The translations under genes were made by a program, and so were the position numbers. The notes below the pieces were generated by a model. It had not been told where the DNA came from, made no database searches, and worked only from the letters and a program-made list of their open reading frames with translations. From Aequorivita marisscotiae (GTDB lineage Bacteria > Bacteroidota > Bacteroidia > Flavobacteriales > Flavobacteriaceae), in assembly GCF_029814825.1 (NCBI RefSeq), contig NZ_CP122379.1, positions 1,054,001 to 1,118,000 on the forward strand: a stretch of DNA of 64,000 nt. The letters are read 5' to 3'. Shown in pieces: positions 52,985-62,135 of the stretch (position 1 is the first letter of the stretch; the number at the start of each line of letters is the position of its first letter).

Positions 52985-53206
52985 ATGTCGGACAATAATA
53001 ATAATCTCCGAAAATGGGCTGTGTTTTCTGGCATTGCAATACAGATGGGTGTAACAATTGGTATCGGGGTATTTGCTGGCAGAAAATTAGACGAAATTTA
53101 TCCAAATAAATACGCTGCCTATACCATTATCTTTTCTCTTTTAGGCGTTTTTATTTCGCTGTATGCTGTAATTAAACAGCTTCAAAATATGAATAAAAAA
53201 GATTGA
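52985..53206 (+). CDS. AtpZ/AtpI-like small membrane protein (F0 assembly)
   Basis: A 73-residue protein with two membrane helices (FSGIAIQMGVTIGIGVFAG and AAYTIIFSLLGVFISLYAV) joined by RKLDEIYPNK, typical of the ATPase_gene1/AtpZ group that assists c-ring assembly or ion supply. It precedes the atp genes. The ATG at 52985 (MSDNNNN) is preferred over a TTG at 52979. Confidence 0.85.
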   Translation: MSDNNNNLRKWAVFSGIAIQMGVTIGIGVFAGRKLDEIYPNKYAAYTIIFSLLGVFISLYAVIKQLQNMNKKD

Positions 53207-53212
53207 AACATT

Positions 53213-53608
53213 TTGAAAGTCAATAAATTTTACTTCATTCCTACGCTTTTGGTGTTAGTAACACTGCCGCTGTACTTCCTTCATAGATTAATAGTAGATA
53301 GTATTTCTGATAGCTTTGTTTTCTACTATTCAATTTGGAGCGTATATACCTTTCATTTCGTAGTAACTTTAGTAATACTTTCGGTGCTTTACCTTGTTAG
53401 TAAAATTGTTCCTAATTATATAGGCTTTGCCTTTTTAGGATTTATTTTATTGAAGATGATTGCCGCCATTGTGTTTTTAATTCCGCTCATAAAAATGGAG
53501 CAAGTTTCAAAAATTCCAGATTTTGTATCCTTTTTCAGCCCTTATTTTCTTTATTTATTTCTTGAAATAGTGCTCACATTAAGGCTTTTACGTCAATCTG
53601 CTCCGTAA
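53213..53608 (+). CDS. AtpI-position membrane protein (four helices)
   Basis: A 131-residue protein with four predicted membrane helices and few charges. It resembles the flavobacterial family I know as DUF6168, placed between the AtpZ-like gene and atpB as AtpI is in other bacteria; assignment by position and length. No ATG is near its start, so a TTG at 53213, 6 bp after the previous stop, is used. The encoded protein may act in F0 assembly. Confidence 0.65.
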   Translation: MKVNKFYFIPTLLVLVTLPLYFLHRLIVDSISDSFVFYYSIWSVYTFHFVVTLVILSVLYLVSKIVPNYIGFAFLGFILLKMIAAIVFLIPLIKMEQVSKIPDFVSFFSPYFLYLFLEIVLTLRLLRQSAP

Positions 53609-53677
53609 GTAAACTCGATTATTTTCATAAAAATAAAACAATCGTACTTCCCCCCTTTTTTTTGTCGTTAAAAGTTG

Positions 53678-53685
53678 TACTTTTG
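53678..53685 (+). promoter_or_regulatory. Bacteroidetes-type -7 box for the ATP synthase operon
   Basis: TACTTTTG fits TANNTTTG, 41 bp before the atpB ATG. The nearest upstream TTG is only 13 bp away, so the -33 match is weak. It could start transcription of atpB-E-F-H-A-G. Confidence 0.45.
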
Positions 53686-53726
53686 CACAAATTTTAACGA
53701 GCACAATATTTTATAGTTATTAACAT

Positions 53727-54815
53727 ATGAGGCTTACTCAAACACTTATCGGTAGCTTAGCATTAATTATTTTTTTATTGATGCCTTTTTTAGGAACCGC
53801 TTCGGGTCCTAACCCAGAAGAGGGTGATGGGAAATTTGATCCCAAGGAATTGATAAATAGTCACGTATGGGATTCGCATGAATTTCATATTGCCGACTGG
53901 TCTGGGCACCCTATCACGTTGGCGCTACCCGTAATTCTTTGGACAGAAAATGGTCTTACCGTTTTTCCTTCTTCAGAATTTCATCACGATAATTCCGGGA
54001 CTACGGTGGTTGAGGCTAATGGGCAGGAGTTCGTTAAATATCGGGAGCATATTTTTTATGCAGACCGTTTTGACAAAGAGAAGTTTGAAGCAGCTAGCAC
54101 AATGGGCCGTCCCTTTCTTTATGAAGACAGACCGTTAGATTTTTCTATAACCAAAACCGTATTTTCTATGCTTTTGGTGTCGCTACTTTTAGTACTTATA
54201 TTCGGTTTTGCAGCGCGCTCTTACAAGAAAAATAAAAAGGCGCCAAAAGGTATTTCTGGACTTTTAGAACCTGTTATTCTTTTTGTTCGCGACGAAATTG
54301 CATTGCCAAATATCGGGAACAAATACCAAAAATACATGCCGTTATTATTAACCATCTTTTTCTTTATATGGTTAAATAATTTAATAGGTCTAATTCCTTT
54401 TTTCCCTTTTAGTGGAAACGTAACTGGAAACATTATTTTCACCTTAGTAATGGCGGTAATTGTATTTATCGTTACTATTTTTAGTGGAAATAAATATTAC
54501 TGGAAACACATCCTTACGCCAGATGTGCCAAAAGCATTATACCCAATTATGATTCCGATTGAAATAATTGGAATGTTTACAAAACCCTTTGCACTTATGG
54601 TTCGTTTATTCGCGAACATTACTGCTGGGCATATTATAATTTTAAGCCTTGTTGGCTTGATTTTTATTTTCGAAACTGCCGCCATTTCGCCGGTGTCTAT
54701 AGCATTTGTACTATTTATGAGCGTGCTGGAACTTTTAGTTGCCGCATTACAAGCTTATGTGTTTACATTGTTAGCAGCGCTGTTTATTGGTCAGGCAGTA
54801 GAGGAGCATCATTAA
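53727..54815 (+). CDS. atpB: ATP synthase F0 subunit a
   Basis: Forms the proton half-channels against the c-ring. The N-terminus is a signal-like helix (MRLTQTLIGSLALIIFLLMP) followed by an extra periplasmic region of about 120 residues rich in His and Trp, absent from E. coli AtpB but usual in Bacteroidetes. The core helices hold NLIGLIPFFPFSGNVTGN, the essential Arg in PFALMVRLFANITAGHIIIL, and ELLVAALQAYVFTLLAALFI. 362 residues. Confidence 0.96.
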   Translation: MRLTQTLIGSLALIIFLLMPFLGTASGPNPEEGDGKFDPKELINSHVWDSHEFHIADWSGHPITLALPVILWTENGLTVFPSSEFHHDNSGTTVVEANGQEFVKYREHIFYADRFDKEKFEAASTMGRPFLYEDRPLDFSITKTVFSMLLVSLLLVLIFGFAARSYKKNKKAPKGISGLLEPVILFVRDEIALPNIGNKYQKYMPLLLTIFFFIWLNNLIGLIPFFPFSGNVTGNIIFTLVMAVIVFIVTIFSGNKYYWKHILTPDVPKALYPIMIPIEIIGMFTKPFALMVRLFANITAGHIIILSLVGLIFIFETAAISPVSIAFVLFMSVLELLVAALQAYVFTLLAALFIGQAVEEHH

Positions 54816-54835
54816 TTTTGTTTAATTATTTTTAA

Positions 54836-55051
<216 letters not shown>

Positions 55052-55132
55052 TTTTTAAAACACAACATTTCGTGGCGGTTGGCCACGAGATGTTGTTTTA
55101 AACAAAAAAGTTTTTTTAAAAAATATCATCAA

Positions 55133-55624
55133 ATGAATATAGTAGCACCTGAGAGTTTAATATTTTGGACAACCATCATATTTTTATTGCTTTTATTTCT
55201 TTTGCGAAAATTTGCGTGGAAACCTATTTTGGGCGCCGTAAGATCTCGTGAAACCTCTATTAATGATGCATTGGAAGCTGCCGAAAAGGCAAAACTCGAA
55301 ATGCAAAACATGCATGCAGACAACGAGAAACTACTTCAAGAAGCCCGTGCAGAGCGCGAAGCAATGATGAAAGAAGCTCGTGAATTAAAAGCGAAAATGA
55401 TTTCCGATGCCAAGGAAGATGCTAAATTAGAAGCCGACAAAATGGTAGCACAAGCACAAGCGGCCATTGAAAGCGAAAAGAAAGCGGCAATCGCGGAATT
55501 AAAACAACAAGTAGCAAGCCTTTCTTTAGACATTGCCGAGAAAGTTGTAAAACACGAACTTTCTGATAGCGATAAGCAAATGAAGCTTGTGAATGAAATG
55601 TTGGGAGAAGCCAAATTAAACTAA
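55133..55624 (+). CDS. atpF: ATP synthase F0 subunit b
   Basis: Peripheral stalk: one N-terminal membrane helix (SLIFWTTIIFLLLLFLLRKF) then a long coiled coil rich in Ala, Glu and Lys. WKPILGAVRSRE follows the helix as in the family. The ATG at 55133 (MNIVAPESL) is chosen since the family starts directly before the membrane helix; the reading frame upstream carries no membrane sequence. 163 residues. Confidence 0.95.
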   Translation: MNIVAPESLIFWTTIIFLLLLFLLRKFAWKPILGAVRSRETSINDALEAAEKAKLEMQNMHADNEKLLQEARAEREAMMKEARELKAKMISDAKEDAKLEADKMVAQAQAAIESEKKAAIAELKQQVASLSLDIAEKVVKHELSDSDKQMKLVNEMLGEAKLN

Positions 55625-55630
55625 TATTAA

Positions 55631-56167
55631 ATGAGCAGAGCAGCCATAAGATACGCGAAAGCAATTTTGCAGAAAGCAAACGAAAACAACACCGAAGCTG
55701 TGGTTTTTGGCGATATGCAGTCTGTTTATACAACGCTGGAAGATAGCCGCGAATTGAGAGCCGTACTTCAAAGTCCAGTTATTAAGGCCAACGATAAAAA
55801 AGAAGCTTTGTTGAAAATTTTCAAGAAGCAATCTGAGGCTACGCATTCGTTAATTAATATTTTAATAGCTAACAAACGTGCTTCGCTATTGGGAAGTGTG
55901 GCCAAAAGCTATGTAGATATTTACAACACCCAGCAGGGAGTAAAGACGGCAACCGTAATTACGGCCGTACCACTTACTTCCGAAATGGAAACCAAAGTTT
56001 TGGCCAAGGTTAAGGAATTAACAGGCAGCGACAAGGTAACCTTAAACCACCAAATTGATTCAGAAATTATAGGAGGATTTATCCTTCGTATGGGCGATAC
56101 GCAATACAACGCAAGCATCGCGAACCAATTAGGAAATTTAAAAAGAGAATTCAGTAAATCAATATAA
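55631..56167 (+). CDS. atpH: ATP synthase F1 subunit delta
   Basis: Joins the F1 head to the peripheral stalk. The N-terminal helical bundle begins MSRAAIRYAKAILQKANENN and the C-terminal region ends with DSEIIGGFILRMGDTQYNAS, the delta signature. 178 residues. It starts 6 bp after atpF; the atpA gene follows after a 56-bp spacer with five 7-bp repeats. Confidence 0.96.
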   Translation: MSRAAIRYAKAILQKANENNTEAVVFGDMQSVYTTLEDSRELRAVLQSPVIKANDKKEALLKIFKKQSEATHSLINILIANKRASLLGSVAKSYVDIYNTQQGVKTATVITAVPLTSEMETKVLAKVKELTGSDKVTLNHQIDSEIIGGFILRMGDTQYNASIANQLGNLKREFSKSI

Positions 56168-56185
56168 TAAGGAAATTAGGTTTAG

Positions 56186-56220
56186 TCTAACGTCTAAAAT
56201 CTAGCATCTAATATCTAAAT
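56186..56220 (+). repeat. Five 7-bp repeats just before atpA
   Basis: TCTA recurs every 7 bp at 56186, 56193, 56200, 56207 and 56214 (TCTAACG, TCTAAAA, TCTAGCA, TCTAATA, TCTAAAT). The block ends 3 bp before the atpA ATG. Confidence 0.85.
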
Positions 56221-56223
56221 AAA

Positions 56224-57804
56224 ATGGCAGAAGTAAAACCAGCTGAAGTATCAGCAATATTAAAGCAACAACTTACAGGCTACGAAGCAACTGCTTCCCT
56301 GGATGAAGTAGGAACTGTTTTAACCGTGGGTGACGGAATTGTTCGTGCATACGGACTATCTAACGCGCAATACGGCGAATTAGTAGCCTTTGAAAGTGGT
56401 CTTGAAGGTATTGTATTGAACTTAGAAGAAGACAACGTAGGTATTGTACTTTTAGGTCCTTCAAAAGAAATTAAAGAAGGTTCTACCGTAAAGCGTACCC
56501 AACGTATCGCATCTCTTAATGTAGGTGAAGGTATTGTTGGTCGTGTGGTAAATACACTGGGCCAGCCTATAGATGGTAAAGGTCCAATTACAGGCGAAAC
56601 TTACGAAATGCCATTGGAGCGTAAAGCTCCTGGGGTTATTTACCGTCAACCGGTAACTGAACCACTTCAAACTGGTATTAAATCTATTGATGCAATGATT
56701 CCTGTAGGTCGTGGCCAGCGTGAGCTTGTTATTGGTGACCGTCAAACAGGTAAATCTACCGTTTGTATTGATACCATCCTGAACCAAAAAGAATTTTACG
56801 ATGCAGGGCAACCTGTTTATTGTATATATGTTGCTATCGGACAAAAAGCTTCAACTGTTGCAAACATTGCAAATGTCTTGGAAGAAAAAGGTGCAATGGC
56901 ATACACAACTATTGTTGCTGCAAACGCGTCAGATCCGGCACCAATGCAGGTTTACGCTCCTTTTGCAGGTGCAGCCATTGGTGAGTATTTCAGAGATACG
57001 GGCCGTCCCGCACTAATTATTTACGATGATCTTTCAAAACAAGCGGTAGCATATCGTGAAGTGTCTCTTTTGCTTCGTCGCCCACCGGGACGTGAGGCGT
57101 ATCCTGGAGACGTTTTCTTCTTGCACTCAAGATTGTTAGAGCGTGCCGCGAAGGTAATTGCAGATGACGATATTGCAAAAGAAATGAACGATCTTCCAGA
57201 ATCATTAAAAGGAATTGTAAAAGGAGGTGGTTCCTTAACTGCACTTCCAATTATTGAAACACAAGCAGGTGACGTTTCGGCTTATATTCCAACAAACGTT
57301 ATTTCCATTACCGATGGGCAAATTTTCCTTGATGGAGATTTGTTTAACGCAGGAGTTCGTCCGGCGATTAACGTAGGTATTTCGGTATCGCGTGTGGGTG
57401 GAAACGCTCAGATTAAATCGATGAAAAAAGTAGCAGGTACCTTAAAATTGGATCAAGCAGCTTTCCGTGAATTGGAAGCTTTCGCAAAATTTGGTTCAGA
57501 TTTAGATGCCGCAACTTTAAATGTAATTGAAAAAGGAAAACGTAACGTTGAAATATTAAAGCAATCTGAAAACGATCCGTACACGGTAGAAGATCAAATT
57601 GCAGTTATATATGCAGGTTCTAAGAACCTAATGCGCAACGTTCCTGTAGATAAAATCAAAGAATTTGAAAGAGACTATCTTGAAATGCTTAACGTTAAGC
57701 ACAGAGATACTTTGGACAATTTGAAAGCAGGAAAACTTACTGACGAAGCAATTGATGTTATGACAACAGTTGCAGCCGAGCTTTCAGCGAAATATAAAAA
57801 ATAG
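56224..57804 (+). CDS. atpA: ATP synthase F1 subunit alpha
   Basis: Non-catalytic nucleotide-binding head subunit. Walker A is [15 protein letters not shown], the Walker B/ATPase signature [15 protein letters not shown], and [20 protein letters not shown] is the alpha/beta family pattern near the C-terminus. 526 residues. It is flanked on both sides by heptamer-type repeats, upstream at 56186-56220 and downstream at 57814-57873. Confidence 0.97.
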   Translation: MAEVKPAEVSAILKQQLTGYEATASLDEVGTVLTVGDGIVRAYGLSNAQYGELVAFESGLEGIVLNLEEDNVGIVLLGPSKEIKEGSTVKRTQRIASLNVGEGIVGRVVNTLGQPIDGKGPITGETYEMPLERKAPGVIYRQPVTEPLQTGIKSIDAMIPVGRGQRELVIGDRQTGKSTVCIDTILNQKEFYDAGQPVYCIYVAIGQKASTVANIANVLEEKGAMAYTTIVAANASDPAPMQVYAPFAGAAIGEYFRDTGRPALIIYDDLSKQAVAYREVSLLLRRPPGREAYPGDVFFLHSRLLERAAKVIADDDIAKEMNDLPESLKGIVKGGGSLTALPIIETQAGDVSAYIPTNVISITDGQIFLDGDLFNAGVRPAINVGISVSRVGGNAQIKSMKKVAGTLKLDQAAFRELEAFAKFGSDLDAATLNVIEKGKRNVEILKQSENDPYTVEDQIAVIYAGSKNLMRNVPVDKIKEFERDYLEMLNVKHRDTLDNLKAGKLTDEAIDVMTTVAAELSAKYKK

Positions 57805-57813
57805 TTAGATTTC

Positions 57814-57873
57814 AGTATTGAGTATTGAGCTATTTGGTCTCAATACTCAATACTAAATACTCAATTCTATAAT
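57814..57873. repeat. Heptamer repeats with a 16-bp inverted repeat between atpA and atpG
   Basis: Left arm AGTATTGAGTATTGAG (57814-57829) pairs exactly with 57839-57854 across a nine-base loop. On the right side CT recurs every 7 bp from 57839 to 57867 (CTCAATA twice, CTAAATA, CTCAATT, CTATAAT), and the block ends 3 bp before the atpG ATG. Confidence 0.9.
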
Positions 57874-57876
57874 AGA

Positions 57877-58752
57877 ATGGCGAATCTTAAAGAAATACGT
57901 AACCGAATATCATCCGTTAGTTCAACGATGCAGATTACCAGTGCCATGAAAATGGTTTCTGCTGCAAAATTGAAGAAGGCTCAGGATGCTATTACCGCAA
58001 TGCGTCCTTATTCCGAAAAGCTTACAGAACTTTTACAGAATCTTAGCGCTACGCTTGATGCCGACACTGGTAGCAAATATTCAGATCAACGTGAAGTAAA
58101 TAAAGTTTTAGTGGTTGCCATTACGAGTAATCGTGGTTTGGCCGGAGCTTTTAACAACAATATTATTAAGCAGTCTCGCAACCTTGCAGTAAATTCATAC
58201 GCAGGGAAGCAAGTAGATTTTATGACGCTCGGGAAAAAAGGAAACGATATACTTAAAAAATCGGGCACTATACTCGAGAACAATAACGATATTTTCGACG
58301 ATCTTTCGTTTGAAAATACTGCCGAGATTGCCGAAAAATTGATGCTTTTATTCTCCGAAGGCAAGTACGACAAAATTATTCTGGTTTACAATAATTTTAA
58401 AAATGCTGCCACACAATTAGTAATGACAGAGCAGTTTTTACCTATATTACCTCCAAAACCAATGGAAGGTAAAGATGTAAAGACGAGCGATACATTTTAC
58501 ATTTTTGAACCTTCAAAAGAAGAAATTGTTGAGGCATTAATTCCAAAGAGTTTAAAAACACAGTTATTTAAAGCGCTACGCGATAGTGTTGCTAGTGAGC
58601 ATGGCGCGCGTATGACCGCAATGCATAAGGCAACCGATAACGCAACGGAGCTTCGCGATGCGCTTAAATTGCAATATAACAAAGCCCGTCAAGCTGCAAT
58701 TACTAACGAGATATTAGAAATTGTTGGAGGTGCAGAGGCACTGGCCGGATAG
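57877..58752 (+). CDS. atpG: ATP synthase F1 subunit gamma
   Basis: Rotating central stalk. The N-terminal coil is IRNRISSVSSTMQITSAMKM and the C-terminal coil has the gamma signature (ITNEILEIVGGAEAL). 291 residues. It is the last gene of this operon: beta and epsilon (atpD, atpC) do not follow. A strong terminator lies 39 bp downstream. Confidence 0.97.
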   Translation: MANLKEIRNRISSVSSTMQITSAMKMVSAAKLKKAQDAITAMRPYSEKLTELLQNLSATLDADTGSKYSDQREVNKVLVVAITSNRGLAGAFNNNIIKQSRNLAVNSYAGKQVDFMTLGKKGNDILKKSGTILENNNDIFDDLSFENTAEIAEKLMLLFSEGKYDKIILVYNNFKNAATQLVMTEQFLPILPPKPMEGKDVKTSDTFYIFEPSKEEIVEALIPKSLKTQLFKALRDSVASEHGARMTAMHKATDNATELRDALKLQYNKARQAAITNEILEIVGGAEALAG

Positions 58753-58790
58753 TTTTGCTGTCGCTCGTTAGGCTACCAATACATTATTTG

Positions 58791-58827
58791 AACCCCAAAG
58801 ATCTTTAAGATCTTTGGGGTTTTTTGT
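58791..58827 (+). terminator. Rho-independent terminator of the ATP synthase operon
   Basis: Perfect 15-bp arms (AACCCCAAAGATCTT, 58791-58805, and 58807-58821) around one T, with a run of six T beginning in the stem end. Confidence 0.88.
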
Positions 58828-58866
58828 TTAAATTATTTAAGTATCTTCATTTTTAATTTTATACAA

Positions 58867-59400
58867 ATGAAGAAAGTAATAATTCTTGTTTTATTTTTAC
58901 TCAGTTCCATAACTTATGGCCAAATACAAAAAGGAGAATCTCTGCTTTCACTTTCGGCTTCACCTTATCCCACAACTACTAATAATAAAAACGACTTCGG
59001 TATTTTGGGCTTGGCTAGTTTTGAATTTTTCGCTTTCAAAAATATATCGCTTTCCGGAACCTTTTCTATATCAAATAATACACTATTTAAAAATAATAGC
59101 CAAGTAACCATTCATTCCTACAGTTTTATTCCGTCTGCCCACTACTACTTTATCAACAAGAAAAAATGGAACGTTTTTGCACAAATAGGATATGGCTATG
59201 GCTTCGAGGACCAAACTCAAGGTGTTATTCAAAACAGTGCTTTAACTATCTTTAATATTGGGACTGGGGCGCATTACAATATTAATGAAGCATGGTTTTT
59301 AAAACTATTGCTGCCGTATTTTGACGCAAATAATATTACCCTAAATGTAGATGCTGCTAGCGGAATTGCCGTATTTATTGGAGGCGGAATTAAATTGTAA
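58867..59400 (+). CDS. Predicted outer-membrane beta-barrel protein
   Basis: A 177-residue exported protein: Sec signal MKKVIILVLFLLSSITYGQ, then alternating beta-type stretches (LLSLSASPYP, FEFFAFKNISLSGTFSISNN, SFIPSAHYYF, WNVFAQIGYGYGFEDQ) and an ending with hydrophobic IAVFIGGGIKL. This is the pattern of small OmpW/OmpA-like barrels. No specific family is recognised and no conserved partner gene is adjacent. Confidence 0.75.
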   Translation: MKKVIILVLFLLSSITYGQIQKGESLLSLSASPYPTTTNNKNDFGILGLASFEFFAFKNISLSGTFSISNNTLFKNNSQVTIHSYSFIPSAHYYFINKKKWNVFAQIGYGYGFEDQTQGVIQNSALTIFNIGTGAHYNINEAWFLKLLLPYFDANNITLNVDAASGIAVFIGGGIKL

Positions 59401-59484
59401 GTATTTTTTGCCAATTCTATTTTTTCAAAAGTCGCTTGGTTTTTTGTTCTATATTATTCGTAAATTTCGTGAATGATAAATATT

Positions 59485-59997
59485 ATGAAAACCCTAGCTA
59501 TAATTATAACATTGCCATTTTTGTTTTTAAGTTTTACCAATTGTGGCGGAACCAAGGACACCAATATGAAAATTTCGTTGGAGCAAAATCCACCCTTTAA
59601 AATTACCGAAGCCTACTATCAAAATTGGGTTGCTGGCATAAAAGAAGGAGGTTCGGGCACTAATGTGCATATAACATTTGGTGAAATGGAACCCGCAGTT
59701 ATTGTTAAAAACATCTACTTTAGAAACCATATTCTTACGGCTAAAAGCACAGAAATGTCCCCCAACAAATTTGTGGGATATTTACAAAATAGTGCACAAC
59801 GCGACATTATAATGGATGAAAATCCAGTAAAGGAAACGCAAAATACCATTTCAAAATCATTTCCCTTTCAACTAGAACACAATCAGGCGATGGTGGAATA
59901 TCAGTACAAAGAAAAAAGGAATTATTATAAAATCACTAATCTTTCACAAAGGGATATGATACCGTACCCGCAGGCTAATCCAAACCAACATGAATAG
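59485..59997 (+). CDS. Hypothetical lipoprotein
   Basis: A 170-residue predicted lipoprotein with signal MKTLAIIITLPFLFLSFTNC and the lipobox Cys at 20; the ATG at 59485 is chosen because it opens the signal directly, although 59473 is also in frame. Segments PPFKITEAYYQNWVAGIKEGG and HITFGEMEPAVIVKNIYFRN suggest a small beta domain. Family not recognised. The cupin gene starts 2 bp after the stop. Confidence 0.7.
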   Translation: MKTLAIIITLPFLFLSFTNCGGTKDTNMKISLEQNPPFKITEAYYQNWVAGIKEGGSGTNVHITFGEMEPAVIVKNIYFRNHILTAKSTEMSPNKFVGYLQNSAQRDIIMDENPVKETQNTISKSFPFQLEHNQAMVEYQYKEKRNYYKITNLSQRDMIPYPQANPNQHE

Positions 59998-59999
59998 TT

Positions 60000-60365
60000 A
60001 TGCATACAATAAACATCGAAAAGAAATTTTCTAGCTTTAAAGCACATTGGCATCCGCACCAAATTGCAATTGTAGATTCCATGCAGGTTTTGTTGGCAAA
60101 ACTAAAAGATGAATTTGTTTGGCATGCTCATGAAGAAGAGGATGAGTTGTTTTTTGTACAAAAAGGAACTTTGGAAATGCACTTTCGCGATAAAATTGAA
60201 GTGGTTTCCGAAGGTGAAATAATAGTTGTTCCCAAAGGTGTGGAGCATTGTCCAAAAACTCAAAACGGTGAAGAGGTGCACGTGCTACTTTTTGAAAAAC
60301 TATCTACCAAACACACCGGCAACGTTTCTTCTAAAAAAACAGTTGTAGATTATCCTAAAATCTAA
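60000..60365 (+). CDS. Cupin-domain protein
   Basis: A 121-residue single-domain cupin. The first metal-binding motif is HAHEEEDELFFVQKGTLEMHF (H-x-H-x(3-4)-E pattern, with G) and the second is IIVVPKGVEHCPKT with the last His. Such small cupins bind a metal and may be isomerases, dioxygenases or binding proteins; no specific substrate is indicated. Positioned between a lipoprotein gene and a dehydrogenase gene with 2- and 3-bp gaps, so likely co-transcribed. Confidence 0.85.
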   Translation: MHTINIEKKFSSFKAHWHPHQIAIVDSMQVLLAKLKDEFVWHAHEEEDELFFVQKGTLEMHFRDKIEVVSEGEIIVVPKGVEHCPKTQNGEEVHVLLFEKLSTKHTGNVSSKKTVVDYPKI

Positions 60366-60368
60366 ATC

Positions 60369-61319
60369 ATGAAAGTACTTCACCTCGATAACAATCACCC
60401 GCTTTTGCTAAAAATGTTGCAGGAAGCGGGATTTTCTAATGATGAAAATTATAAAAGCTCTAAGTCTGAAGTTGAAACAATTATTTCAAAATATGATGGC
60501 CTTGTAATTAGAAGTCGTTTTAACATAGACCAACAATTTTTAGATGCTGCCAAAAATTTAAAATTTATAGCGCGGGTTGGAGCGGGCTTGGAAAGTATAG
60601 AAATTGATTATGCCGAAAAACGAGGCGTTAAATTAATAGCTGCCCCGGAAGGAAATAGAAACGCTGTGGGCGAACATGCATTGGGTATGCTTCTTTCGCT
60701 ATTCAACAAATTAAATAAAGCCGATAACGAGGTTAAAAACGGTTTATGGAACCGCGAAGCCAATCGCGGTGTAGAACTAGACGGAAAAGTCGTGGGAATT
60801 ATAGGGTACGGAAACATGGGCAAAGCGTTCGCAAAAAAACTAAAAGGATTTGACTGCGATGTACTATTTTTCGATATAAAAAACAATATTGGCGATGAAA
60901 ATGCAATGCAGGTTTCGTTACCTGAGCTTCAACAAAAAGTTGATGTACTAAGTGTTCATACCCCCTGGACACCCTTGACCGATAAAATGATTAATTCAGA
61001 ATTTATTAACTCATTTTCAAAACCTTTTTGGTTTCTCAATACGGCACGTGGCAAAAGTGTGGTTACGGCAGATTTGGTTTCGGCATTAAAATCGGGCAAA
61101 ATTTTAGGTGCCGGATTGGATGTTTTAGAATTCGAAAAACTTTCTTTTGAAACACTTTTTGATTCCGATAACCTTCCAAATTCCTTAAAGGAATTATTTT
61201 CGATGGAAAATGTTATATTGAGTCCACATATTGCAGGTTGGACCATAGAAAGCAAAGAGAAGCTTGCAACAGTGATTGCCCAAAAGATTATTCAAAATTT
61301 TAAAACAGTAAAAAAATGA
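60369..61319 (+). CDS. D-isomer 2-hydroxyacid dehydrogenase (SerA-like)
   Basis: NAD-dependent dehydrogenase of D-2-hydroxyacids, 316 residues. NAVGEHALGMLLSLF, the NAD motif VVGIIGYGNMGKAFAKKL, the Arg region FLNTARGKSVVT, the Glu in GAGLDVLEFE and the catalytic His in LSPHIAGWTIES are in order. It lacks the ACT domain of long SerA, so it could be a short phosphoglycerate dehydrogenase or one for another hydroxyacid. It overlaps the next gene by 4 bp (ATGA). Confidence 0.88.
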   Translation: MKVLHLDNNHPLLLKMLQEAGFSNDENYKSSKSEVETIISKYDGLVIRSRFNIDQQFLDAAKNLKFIARVGAGLESIEIDYAEKRGVKLIAAPEGNRNAVGEHALGMLLSLFNKLNKADNEVKNGLWNREANRGVELDGKVVGIIGYGNMGKAFAKKLKGFDCDVLFFDIKNNIGDENAMQVSLPELQQKVDVLSVHTPWTPLTDKMINSEFINSFSKPFWFLNTARGKSVVTADLVSALKSGKILGAGLDVLEFEKLSFETLFDSDNLPNSLKELFSMENVILSPHIAGWTIESKEKLATVIAQKIIQNFKTVKK

Positions 61320-61702
61320 AAAATAGAGTTACCGGTATTGGCGGTATTTTTTTTAAAACAGATGATCCCGAGGCTACAAAAAAATGGTATAAAAACCATT
61401 TGGGTTTAAACACCGATACTTATGGTTGTACTTTTTGGTGGCAAGACGAAAACGGTAATAAATGCTCCACACAATGGAGCCCCTTTGCGGCAGATACCAA
61501 ATATTTTTCGCCCAGCAAAAAAGAGTTTATGATAAATTATAGAGTTGACAATTTAGTTGAACTTCTTAAAGTTTTAAAGAAGGAAGGCGTTACTATTGTT
61601 GGTGAAATGGAAGAATATGACTACGGAAAATTTGGTTGGATTTTAGATCCCGAAGGAAACAAAATTGAACTTTGGGAACCTGTGGATAGCGCATTCTTGT
61701 AA
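61316..61702 (+). CDS. VOC-family protein (glyoxalase/bleomycin-resistance fold)
   Basis: A 128-residue vicinal-oxygen-chelate protein. GGIFFKTDDPEATKKWY begins the fold, GCTFWWQDENGNKCSTQWS and GKFGWILDPEGNKIELWEP end it, the latter with the typical metal-binding Glu. Its substrate is unknown. Starts inside the stop of the dehydrogenase gene. Confidence 0.85.
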   Translation: MKNRVTGIGGIFFKTDDPEATKKWYKNHLGLNTDTYGCTFWWQDENGNKCSTQWSPFAADTKYFSPSKKEFMINYRVDNLVELLKVLKKEGVTIVGEMEEYDYGKFGWILDPEGNKIELWEPVDSAFL

Positions 61703-61746
61703 ATTTTTATATATTTAATAAGAATATAAACTAACTAATTTATACA

Positions 61747-62094
61747 ATGGAAGAACAACAAAATTCAGGCTACGATAGCACAAAACAAACAGACACTACA
61801 GAGCAGCAGGCAAGAAATAGTGCCAATGATTTTAACGAAAGCTGGAATGAGGCAACACACGGTCAAGAAAATAAAAAATTGCTCGCTGGTGTATTGGCAA
61901 TTGTTATTGGCTCTTTAGGTATTCACAAATTTATTCTTGGGTATACACAGGAGGGTATAATACAAATAGTTATAACTATTGTTACCTGCGGTATTGGTGG
62001 TATAATTCCATTAATTGAAGGAATTATATACCTTACAAAAAGCGATGAGGAGTTTTACCAAACATACCAAGTAGGTAAAAAAGGCTGGTTTTAG
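61747..62094 (+). CDS. TM2 domain-containing membrane protein
   Basis: A 115-residue protein with a polar Gln/Asn/Thr-rich N-terminal tail of about 45 residues and a TM2 domain of two helices: KKLLAGVLAIVIGSLGIHKF, GYTQEGIIQI and ITIVTCGIGGIIPLIEGIIY, ended by a short hydrophilic tail. Role unknown in bacteria. Confidence 0.87.
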   Translation: MEEQQNSGYDSTKQTDTTEQQARNSANDFNESWNEATHGQENKKLLAGVLAIVIGSLGIHKFILGYTQEGIIQIVITIVTCGIGGIIPLIEGIIYLTKSDEEFYQTYQVGKKGWF

Positions 62095-62135
62095 CGTGTT
62101 GATTTTCTGCACATTTTTATAGAAATTTTTAATAT

